This document shows, in pieces, positions 1 to 8,500 of a stretch of DNA of 40,187 nucleotides. The position numbers and the translations under genes are program-made. Source of the DNA: Bacillota bacterium. GTDB lineage: Bacteria > Bacillota > Syntrophomonadia > Syntrophomonadales > Syntrophomonadaceae. The stretch lies in contig JAKPGY010000163.1 of assembly GCA_029550685.1 (NCBI GenBank), positions 1-40,187 of the forward strand, written 5' to 3'. The notes beneath the pieces were generated by a model. It did not search any database, was not told the DNA's origin, and worked only from the letters and a program-made list of their open reading frames with translations. How positions within the stretch are numbered: the stretch's first letter is position 1; every line of letters starts with the position of its first letter.

Positions 1-411
1 TAAATTGCAGGCTCCCGCACTTAGTACAAAGTAGGGTGCCAGCGCTGGATTGGCAGCAGCCAGGTATTCCCAGGCGCATCCTAATATACATAGAGGCAGA
101 GCCGATTCATCATTGCGGTTTTTATTGCTGGGTCCCAAACCACTGGATTGGATAAAATGGTAGGCTTTCTTCATGGAATCCGGAACCTTAACCTGGCCGT
201 TTTGAAACTGAGCCTGAATCTTGTCCCCATCTTTATTGGTAGGGGCTATTACTTCCTGGGCTATTCTTAGGGCATTGTTCAGTATGGCATCTATGTCATC
301 TATGCTATAAGTATTCCTGAACCGACCAGTATCCAAAACCTTGGATAAATCCAGCCATTCTTTGAGAAGAAACTGGTGATCTCTGATGGAATAGAAAAAA
401 TGAGAAGCCAC
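1..411 (-). CDS. Acyl-CoA dehydrogenase, N-terminal part (cut by window edge)
   Basis: An open minus-strand frame of 137 codons runs off the left edge, starting at GTG (409-411). A GAGGGAG ribosome site lies just upstream and an in-frame TGA precedes it, so this start is well supported. The translation begins VASHFFYSIRDHQFLLKEW and continues with EVIAPTNKDGDKI and QVKVPDSMKKAYHFIQ. This is the N-terminal pattern of the long acyl-CoA dehydrogenases of Syntrophomonas-like bacteria, with a small leading extension before the helical domain. Family members are FAD enzymes that oxidise acyl-CoA to enoyl-CoA and pass electrons to electron-transfer flavoprotein; the FAD and catalytic Glu regions lie outside the window. 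The role in butyrate or fatty-acid oxidation is inferred from the family and from hbd and crotonase genes at the other end. Substrate length cannot be told. Confidence 0.85.
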   Translation of the reverse strand, partial: MASHFFYSIRDHQFLLKEWLDLSKVLDTGRFRNTYSIDDIDAILNNALRIAQEVIAPTNKDGDKIQAQFQNGQVKVPDSMKKAYHFIQSSGLGPSNKNRNDESALPLCILGCAWEYLAAANPALAPYFVLSAGACNL

Positions 412-614
412 GCTATCATCTCCCTCTTGTATTCACCGGCAGCTTAACCAAGTCTTAAACGAGGAACCGTTTGTCTCTTCTACTTTTTTAAGTTATTCTA
501 GCGTATCGCTTCTGTTTTTCGTGGATCAAAAGTAAGCTGCGATTTTATTCCCCTTCGATAAAATCTCCTCTTATCCCTTTAGGGTATTGAAAGCAAAATC
601 TTCAATATTCCGAC

Positions 615-643
615 ATTATACTTATATAACGCGATTATGCTAA
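615..643 (-). promoter_or_regulatory. Candidate sigma-A promoter for the acyl-CoA dehydrogenase gene
   Basis: On the minus strand a perfect TATAAT (620 to 615) is preceded, after 17 bp, by TTAGCA (643 to 638), four of six matches to TTGACA. It lies about 200 bp upstream of the GTG start, so the transcript would have a long leader. Confidence 0.35.
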
Positions 644-715
644 GGCATGAGTAAACATCAGCTTGTCAATGTGCTGAATTATCAGTAATTGGCATGGATT
701 GTGGCACGAACAATC

Positions 716-755
716 AGAGGCGGTCATATTTGACCGCCTCTTAGCATATTTGACC
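716..755. promoter_or_regulatory. Inverted repeat overlapping an 11-bp direct repeat (possible operator)
   Basis: AGAGGCGGTCA and TGACCGCCTCT form a perfect 11-bp stem with a TATT loop (716-741). The right arm overlaps CATATTTGACC (725-735), which is repeated exactly at 745-755, a 20-bp period (about two helical turns). There is no T-run, so a terminator is unlikely. A bound regulator is the simpler reading. Confidence 0.4.
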
Positions 756-927
756 TGCAAATTCCCATTGGTAAGCAATTCGGCTTAAACCATTTGGCAG
801 CCTAAAGAGGGATGTTTTACTGCCATCTGACCAATCTTTTTAGTAGCTGATCATTTTTTTGTCAATTGGACAGCTACTTTTCATATCCCGCATCCTCCCG
901 CTGCCGCCTCCGCTACCGCTTGGGAGG

Positions 928-957
928 TTGACTCCCTGGCCGTTTTACAGATACGAT
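928..957 (+). promoter_or_regulatory. Candidate promoter of the ten-gene cluster
   Basis: TTGACT (928-933) and TACGAT (952-957) are separated by 18 bp (five of six and four of six consensus matches). Palindromic TGGCA/TGCCA sites begin 5 bp downstream, where a repressor would block initiation. The assignment is inferred from sequence only. Confidence 0.35.
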
Positions 958-961
958 GTGA

Positions 962-1009
962 TGCCAGGTTAATCTTGGCATGAATCGTGTCAAAAAACTG
1001 GCAATGCCA
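962..1009. promoter_or_regulatory. Paired TGGCA/TGCCA palindromes (possible operator)
   Basis: TGCCA-N9-TGGCA (962-980) is followed by TGGCA-A-TGCCA (999-1009), a perfect 11-bp palindrome. They lie between the candidate promoter at 928-957 and the first gene of the cluster. The regulator is unknown. Confidence 0.4.
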
Positions 1010-1044
1010 ATTGGGGCGCAGCTAATTATTTTGGGGGCGATGCT

Positions 1045-1053
1045 TGCTACAAT
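1045..1053 (+). promoter_or_regulatory. Extended -10 element (TGCTACAAT) before the first cluster gene
   Basis: TGC directly precedes TACAAT, matching an extended -10 (TGnTATAAT) with one mismatch. There is no good -35. Transcription from it would begin near 1060, giving a leader of only about 12 nt, so it is an alternative to the promoter at 928-957. Confidence 0.3.
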
Positions 1054-1071
1054 TTAATTGAGGTGATTTGG

Positions 1072-1362
1072 ATGACTTTTGACATTAAGTTGAAAACGGG
1101 CTTTTTTAAGACCCGGTCTTATTATCTCACTATAGGCCAGGGCCGATTAGTCCTGACACCTCAGGATGATCCTGATGATAGCCCTTTGGTAATAGATTCC
1201 CACCAGCTGCAATCTATTTATCTGACAGGGGGAGAATTCGAAATCATAGCTGACAGCATATACACAGGCAGTTTTGCACCTCAAACTAATCTTACTCAGC
1301 TATCCTACCTACTGGCCACGGAATTCGGTGACAAATTTAGCGTTCAGTTCGAATTACCATAA
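1072..1362 (+). CDS. Hypothetical small protein, first gene of the cluster
   Basis: This 96-residue soluble protein has no signal peptide or membrane segment. I chose ATG at 1072 because AGGTG (1061-1065) sits 6 nt upstream; the in-frame GTG at 1063 overlaps that ribosome site. The sequence is rich in beta-forming stretches (SYYLTIGQGRLVLTP, LQSIYLTGGEFEII). That pattern loosely resembles bacterial PH-like domains, in which a membrane-proximal beta barrel begins this way; this is a guess from pattern only. It lies 25 bp before the next gene and is probably cotranscribed with it. Confidence 0.7.
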   Translation: MTFDIKLKTGFFKTRSYYLTIGQGRLVLTPQDDPDDSPLVIDSHQLQSIYLTGGEFEIIADSIYTGSFAPQTNLTQLSYLLATEFGDKFSVQFELP

Positions 1363-1387
1363 ATAACAATGGAGGGATGAATACGCC

Positions 1388-1957
1388 ATGAACACAGCGG
1401 CACCTATGGATATACCTCGCTGGAAAACAGCACTCAACATGATGATCAACCCCGGGGAAGTCATAAAAACCCAAATGACTAAAATACCCTGGCCTTATTC
1501 AGTAATGGTATCCGGATTGTCATTTACACTGTTTTTTCTGCAGACGGGGCTTGACTTGTTGCGCAACGGACAGGTGGGAGTGAGCACGGTGATCTTGATC
1601 ACCATGCTGGGGCTTTTGTACGGTACGGCAGGGATCGCTTTGCTGGCCGTGATGGTCTGGGCTTTATCCCAGGCGGAACAACGGGGTTACACCCTGGAAT
1701 GGGCCATATCTACCTTTGCCCTGGGGTATTCAGCTACCTTCGTCTATGCACTGAGCGGACTGATCTTTTCTCTGGCTTTTGGCTGGAAGACTGCGGTCGC
1801 CTTTGGTGTTACCGGGGTTCTCTGGGCACTCAGACCTACCCTATATACCATCAAACAGATGTCAGGGGAAAGGGTAGCTTTCAGTATTGCCATGACTACC
1901 CTTTGTGGAGCCATCCTCCTGGTGGGCTGGGCTGTATTGGGGAAATTCGCTGGATAA
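1388..1957 (+). CDS. Polytopic membrane protein, possibly Yip1-like
   Basis: A 189-residue protein whose N-terminal soluble segment (about 40 residues, with NPGEVIKTQMTKIPWPYS) is followed by about five hydrophobic helices. Helices begin near residues 38, 67, 112, 133 and 165. An NP..V motif before the first helix and this helix layout resemble Yip1-domain proteins, but I see no decisive signature. GGAGGG lies 11 nt before the ATG. Gaps of 25 bp upstream and 41 bp downstream suggest membership of the operon that carries the giant repeat protein. A role in its membrane handling is inference. Confidence 0.75.
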   Translation: MNTAAPMDIPRWKTALNMMINPGEVIKTQMTKIPWPYSVMVSGLSFTLFFLQTGLDLLRNGQVGVSTVILITMLGLLYGTAGIALLAVMVWALSQAEQRGYTLEWAISTFALGYSATFVYALSGLIFSLAFGWKTAVAFGVTGVLWALRPTLYTIKQMSGERVAFSIAMTTLCGAILLVGWAVLGKFAG

Positions 1958-1998
1958 ATAGCAACTGATTGAGCAGATAAAGATAGGAGGTTGAAAAG

Positions 1999-2490
1999 GT
2001 GGAGACTAGACTGGGATATGCAGGAGGAGCCGGAGTGGACGGTGTCAAATTGTGGCCGGCTTATCTGTGTTTCATTATATTCGGTGTATTGATACCCTTC
2101 AGCAGACCGGAATACAAAGTCACTACGGTAATCTACTCCCTTATTATTGCCGTAGTAGTAGGTTTATTAGCGGTAAATCTGCTGATATTAGCATTTAACA
2201 GCGGTAATGCTGAATTGCGCCAGACTGACGGAGGATTTGCCCGGGAAGCGGTCGGGACAGGCATGCTGTTTATGATCCCTTTTACTGCTCTGGCCATAAT
2301 GGCCCTGGCCCTACTGGGGTGGAATGCAATCATGCCCTTTGCCTCAGCAGCCATCACCACGGCAGCGGCAACGGCAGGAACGGAAGCCATGAAAAGGGGC
2401 GCTCAAGGGGTGAAAAATGTAATGATCCCGACCCTGGTGGCGATAGTGCTTTCGACGGTATGGATGATGCTGACCAGCATTCTGCCCTAG
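1999..2490 (+). CDS. Hypothetical integral membrane protein
   Basis: A 163-residue protein starting at GTG 1999, with ATAGGAGG 8 nt upstream. Hydrophobic helices lie near residues 17-33, 42-66, 88-110 and 143-162. An Ala/Thr-rich segment (about 114-130) precedes a short basic loop (KRGAQGVKN). No family was recognised. It ends 20 bp before the giant secreted protein gene, so the two are very likely translated from one message. Its position directly before a secreted giant suggests a membrane partner, but nothing in the sequence proves that. Confidence 0.7.
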   Translation: METRLGYAGGAGVDGVKLWPAYLCFIIFGVLIPFSRPEYKVTTVIYSLIIAVVVGLLAVNLLILAFNSGNAELRQTDGGFAREAVGTGMLFMIPFTALAIMALALLGWNAIMPFASAAITTAAATAGTEAMKRGAQGVKNVMIPTLVAIVLSTVWMMLTSILP

Positions 2491-2510
2491 GCGAACAGGA
2501 GGTGAAAGGC

Positions 2511-5500
2511 TTGTCAATTTTAGCAATTGCGCAAAACAAAAGGAGATTACATCGTCATTTCCTGTTGGGTTTGGCCCTGTGCCTGGTATTTACATTGGTA
2601 ATGGCCAATTCCTTTGTTGGGAATGCTCTGGCGGGAAGTGTCGGGGATGTAGTAACCCAGGTATCCAACGCCAACTTCAGTTCGACAGAATTCAATTTTG
2701 GCCAGGAAGAGGCTACCGGTTATGGTTTTGCCATTCATGCCGGCATGGGGGATTTTGGAAGCGGCGGGTGTATGCTCAGCGTTTTAGGCCCGGCTCAGCC
2801 GGATGAAATACAGATCATGGTCGATTATGTGGACAGCATATCCCAGATTTCTTATATGCAAACCACCCAGCTGAAAGGCTGTGAAGTAAGAGAATATGCT
2901 ACGGAATATGGGGTAGGCATTGGAGTCATACTGCCTGATTATTTTATCACGGTGGAAACGCTGGAAACTGGCCATAGTCAGAGCGCAGACACGGCCTCTG
3001 CCAGGAGCATTGCCCAGCAGACCATTGATGCCATGGAAAAGGCCGGTCTCTTAAGTCAGGCCGCCCCCGATATCGAGGCCGGGACTTCGGGAACAGAAGA
3101 ACAACCAGCGGCCGATCCTGCACCGGGAACTTCCGGGCCGGCCACGGCCAAGCCTTTGGAGGAACCGGTACGTGTGGCAGATACCACCAATATTATGGCT
3201 GTTTATAACGGGCCTACGGTTCCTACAACTTTTAGCGTCAACGTTCCTCATTTGGTGACCGAGATCCATGACTATCACTGGAACGATGCCCAGGGCGCAG
3301 CCCCTGGTACCATAGGCTTACAGGACCAGAACGGAAAAATGTATGGCCCCTGGCAGGCAGTAGGAACACCGGGACAAGGCGGAGTACCCAATGCCAACTG
3401 GCATGTTTATCCCAATATCGTCATTCCAGCCGGGACTTATACAATCATCGATTCAGATCCTGCTACCTGGTCACAAAATGGAGATTCCGGCGGAAAAGGG
3501 ATGTCATATGTGATGGCAACTCCGCATTTTGAAATCACCGGAACTGCTCCCGGAGATGCAGGGACGCCGGGATCTTATCCGCCCGGGCACAGCCACAGTC
3601 CGGCCGGAGTTGGTTCGGTGGGCAGTATACCCGGACCATCCAATACTACTGAAGCGGTGACAGGTGTGGTCGTACCTGGCTTGATCGCCACTGCCCTGGG
3701 AGCTTTAGGTGGCCTGGGAGGCGGAGGATTCATCCCGCCCGCGGGTGGAACGCCCATGTATCCTGGCGGCGGAGGATCTATTCCCGGAGCTGGAGGAGTT
3801 CCCAGAACTGGTGGAGGCGCCCCAGGGCTGGCCCAGGCCACCAGCCAGTTTGGCCGTCGGGGCAGAGAAGAGATCCTGATCGACACTACAGATATGTACC
3901 ATGGCAGCGCAGTCGAGGGAACCCCGGCAGATCAGGGCATCTATATCGAGACGGAACGCGAAGCCGGTCTGTTTGTGCAGCCGGAGCCTTTCATCAGTGA
4001 TCCGGGACCGGAGATATTTATCGATACCATTGACATTAAACCCATAGAAGTCCGGCAAGGAGGAGGAGAACCGCATATCCTTATTGATACCGTTGATATG
4101 TTGGAAGGCCAGTTGGTGCAGCCTGAACCCCTTATTAGTGACCCGGGATCGGAGATATTTATCGATACCATAGATATGAATGAGCAACTTATCGATATCC
4201 GGGAAGCAGGAGGAGAAACAGGTATCCTTATTGATACGACAGATATGTTCGAAGGACCGGTCGATTCAGGAGCAGCAGGCGATCAGGGGATATTCATTGA
4301 AACGGAAGACGAAGCAGCTCTGTTTGTGAAGAGCGCTGCCGACCGGGAGATGGAAGCCGGACAAATAAAGTTTAAGGCTGTCGATACCAGGGAAGGAGAA
4401 GCAGGGGGAGAGCATTTTGCCGCTGCGGGAAGTAGTGACGGAGCTCCCATTGCTGACCAAACTGAAAAATTGTATACGGACTCAAGCGATGCGGAAGTCT
4501 TTCGTGACTCCGGTTCCCTGGAAGACAGTGCCGGGACAGAAACGGCTCCCGGACACGAAGGAGCCTATGACCAAAACGGATTTGATGCTGATGGTTATGA
4601 CCGGGAGGGATTCAATCAGGCCGGGTATGATCGTGAGGGATACAACCGTGATGGCTTCAATGAGGCTGGCTACAATAGTGAGGGCTTTGACAAAGAAGGC
4701 TTCGATCAGGCGGGCTTTGATGCGGAGGGCTTCGACAAAGAAGGCTATAACCAGGAAGGCTTTAATAAGGAAGGTTATGACAAGGCCGGTTATGATAAAG
4801 AAGGATTTGACCGGGAAGGACGAAACAGCTCGGATTATGACCGGGATGGCTTTAATTCGCAAGGATATGACCGGGATGGTTTCGATAAAAACGGCTTTGA
4901 CAAAGATGGTTTCAACCGAGATGGATTCAACGCCCATGGTTTTGATCGGGATGGTTTTGATGCCAATGGCTTTGATCGGGATGGTTTTGATGCCAATGGC
5001 TTTGATGCGGAAGGCTTTGATAGAGCTGGTTTTGATAAGGAGGGCTTCGATAAGGCCGGTTTCAATGCGCAAGGTTTTGATAAAGAAGGATTTGATAAGG
5101 CCGGCTTTGACCGGGAAGGTTTCAACCGGGAAGGTTTTGATCAGGCCGGCTTTGACAAAGAAGGTTTCGATAAAGCCGGTTATGATACCGAAGGCTTTAA
5201 CCGGCAGGGCTATAACCAGCAAGGCTTTGATCGGGAAGGATTCAATAAAGCCGGGTTCGATGCTGAAGGTTATGACCGGCAGGGCTTTGACCAGGCAGGT
5301 TTTGACAAAGAAGGTTTCAACAAAGAGGGCTTCGACAAAGCAGGCTTCAACCGGGAGGGCTTTAATAAAGCAGGTTTTGACCAGGAAGGCTTTGATAAAA
5401 ACGGATTCAATGCCGAAGGTTATGATCAGGAAGGTTTCGACCAAGCCGGCTTTGATAAAACTGGTTATGATCGCGAAGGGTTCAACAAAGAAGGCTTCGA

Positions 5501-8500
5501 TAAAACTGGTTTTGATAAGGAAGGATTCGATAAAGACGGGTTTAATGCCCAAGGTTTTGATAGAGAAGGATTTGACAAGGCAGGATTTGACCAGGAAGGA
5601 TTCGATCGCCAGGGCTTTGATAGGGAAGGACTGGACCGTGAAGGCTTCAACAAAGCCGGATTCGATACAGAAGGCTATGACCGGGAGGGCTTCAATAAAG
5701 AAGGATTTGACCGGGAAGGTTACGGGCGCAATGGTTTTGACCCGGAAGGCTTTGACCGGGAAGGCTATGATATAAACGGCTATGACCGCCAGGGATTCAA
5801 CCGCCAGGGTTTTGATGCCAAAGGCTTTGATAAACAGGGCTTTGACAAAGAAGGTTTCAACAAAGATGGTTGGGACCGGGAAGGTTATGATCGGAACGGT
5901 TTTGATGAGAATGGCTGGGATCGTGAAGGGTTCGATAAGAACGGTTACGATGCTGAGGGCTATGATCGGGACGGTTACAACCGGGAAGGCCAGTCCAAAG
6001 AAGGATATGATGCAGACGGTTATGACAAGAAAGGCTTTAATGAGCACGGTTATGACCGGGACGGCTATGACAGGGACGGCTTTGATTTCGAAGGATACAA
6101 CCGCAGCGGCCGCGACCCCTGGGGCTACGACAAACAGGGATATGGCAAGGACGGTTATCACTGGAGCGGCTATAATGCCGACGGCTATGATCGGAGTGGG
6201 TTGCATTGGTCAGAAAATCCCTATGGAGATGGGAGTCCATTTGATGTAGATACCCGTAATCCCTTTGATGGCGGAATTGTTGACTTAGGCGGGCAAAGGG
6301 AAGCCTGGAAGCCGACTAAACCGCCCCTGGGAGAACCGTATCATCGGACCGTGGAAAAATACGGTGCCAAGCCCTGGACCGATGAGATCCCGCAACCGGA
6401 GCCGGAAAAACCGAGTATTCCGGTTACTGAGGACACCGGTGTGATCGGGCCGGAAGATCCCATGAATACCTTGAAAAATCATGATGTGGGAGAAGGAAGA
6501 GAAGTGGTGCCGGAGGATCAGCCCGGCAGCATCCCGATCCCGGAAGAAGATATTCCCCAGAGTGACTGGCCGGCATCTGAACCAGAGGAAAGGCTCCCTG
6601 GGGATCAAATCCCGGAAACACACCCGGGCAATACTTTCGATTATACGGATCCGGAAACCGGGACCACATCCACCTATGAATATGAACCGGGATATACCGG
6701 ACCCCGGCATGGAGACCGGCAAGTACTGGTGGGAACCGGTGACGGGCAGACTTATGAAATCGAATTCAATGCCGTGACAGGAAAATGGGTCAATACAGAG
6801 ACGGGCAATGATTTTGATCCCAGTAGATTTGATTCCTGGCAGCGTGATGTAGCTGAAGATAAGCGCCGGGCTGCCATAGATCTGGAAAAGATGGCCAAAC
6901 GCGAGGATGCGACCAGCAAAGCCATTGACAAAAACCTGGAAGACTGGCGCAAACTGGAGCAAATGCAAAAAGCAGCGGATAAATATAACATCGGTGAACC
7001 AGGTGGCCCCGGAGATGTAGACAAAGCAATCCAGAGCCTTAAAGATGACATGCTGGCGGGCAAAGAACTGGATCAGGAGAAAATGGATAAGATCCGCCGG
7101 GTCATCGACAATCGCATCCTGGGCAAAACCACTGCCGATACCGGAGAACGCTGGGAAGAGGATTGGTTTAAAAACCTGGGCTGGGCCCTGGAAGCCAATG
7201 CAGCTACCGCCAAAGAAGTGGTCACTGGAGAGAAAGACGATGGCAGCATTTCCTGGCTGGGTATGGGAGCAAGGCTTATGATCATGGCTGCTACCGGCGG
7301 GTTGGCCGGCGGCGCGAGCCTTACTTACGTGACCCTGGACGGTGCAATGAATGTGGCAGAAGCATTATACCGCATCAAGGATGAGATCGATAAAGGAGGA
7401 TCTGATTTCAGAGCAGTATCGAAAGCAGTTGGCCTTTTTGTCTTGGGAGAGCAAGTAGGATGGCTGGCAGGTGAAGCGGGCGGTAAATTTATGGGAGAAA
7501 TGATGGAAAGATTCCCCGCCTTTACGAATAAGGCAGCAGATTTTATTGAAAATGCTTTATTAAAAGCCAGCGCTAAAAATCAGATGTGGAGTAAGGCACT
7601 GGGGATGGTCACTAAAGATTCAGCCGAAGAATCTATTGACCAGATCAACAAACGACTGGTAGATATAGGCAGTGACCAGGCAGCTAAAGAAATCATCGAT
7701 AGTGCCAGAACTGATTACGGATTGAAATCAGTAGCGGATTCGTTCGATGATGTTACCAAAGGCGCTGGTAAATCAGTTGCCGATACTACCGGAGATATGG
7801 CTGGAGGGACTGCAAAATCAGCCGGTGATGGCTGGTCTGATGTGGGTGAAAGCGGAAGCAAAACTGCCGACGCCGATAGTTTTAGTCCCGGAGGCGGCAG
7901 AGCCCCATCCGGCGGTGATGATATAGCTGGCGGCACGGGAAAAGCTGCCTCCAGCACCAGCGACGATGTGACTAAAGGTCCCGGCAAAGCAGCAACACAA
8001 ACGGATACTGATGGAATTCCGGGATCCAGCAAAGCGGGAGTGAAAACAGATGCTGATGGAGTTCCGGGTACCAGGCAAGCGGGAGAGAATTTCAGCGATG
8101 CACCAACAAAGTCTCCCACAACAGGGGGAGATGGACCGGGTGACCCACCGGTTAGAAGACCGCCGGGTGGAGGAGACGATGGACCGGGTGAACCGCCAGG
8201 AGGAGGATCGTCAAGCGGCGGAGACGATATGCCAGGTGAGCCGGATAATCTCCCTCTAAACCGAGGTTGCAGGACTCCGGATGAAGTCCTGGCAGATCCG
8301 GCTGCTGTTGCCCAAGCCGAAAGAACAGTGCAGCAGAATATCGATAATTTTGATCAATTACCTCCAGCCCGACAACAGGAGTTAATCAGAGAGCAGGCCA
8401 TTTATGATGAATACAGGATCCAGGCGGAGGAAAGAGTCTGGAACCTGGCAGAAAAAGTCCAACGGGGAGAACCGCTGACAGTTGAGGATATCATGGAAAT

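Larger units (their letters stand above)
412..1071. other. Divergent intergenic regulatory region (660 bp)
   Basis: No convincing gene was found here. The region separates the minus-strand acyl-CoA dehydrogenase from the plus-strand ten-gene cluster and is dense in symmetry. It holds an 11-bp perfect inverted repeat (716-741), an 11-bp direct repeat CATATTTGACC (725-735 and 745-755), CCTCCC/GGGAGG/CTCCC segments that can pair in two ways (894-899, 922-927, 932-936), and TGGCA/TGCCA palindromes (962-1009). A related 15-mer, TTGGCATG(G/A)AT(T/C)GTG, occurs at 689-703 and again at 975-989. Candidate promoters face both ways. Confidence 0.6.

Noticed and set aside
717-740. Hairpin as a rho-independent terminator
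   Set aside because: No T-run on either strand and no gene ends nearby.
2133-2390. Short minus-strand frames under the membrane protein gene, and similar shadows elsewhere (for example 7715-8119, 32554-33204)
   Set aside because: Each is antisense to a gene with clear family or ribosome-site support.
2319-2510. Extension of the giant protein upstream to 2319
   Set aside because: It would overlap the previous membrane protein gene in another frame. TTG 2511 has a strong AGGAGG and begins a proper signal peptide.
4482-6206. A 574-codon open frame on the minus strand, and a 452-codon plus-strand frame at 4417-5775
   Set aside because: Both run across the 15-bp repeat array. The repeat lacks stops in several frames, so long shadow frames arise automatically; their translations are low-complexity and lack ribosome sites.
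4566-6215. CRISPR-like tandem repeats
   Set aside because: The units are 15 bp, contiguous, without spacers, and encode an in-frame protein repeat.
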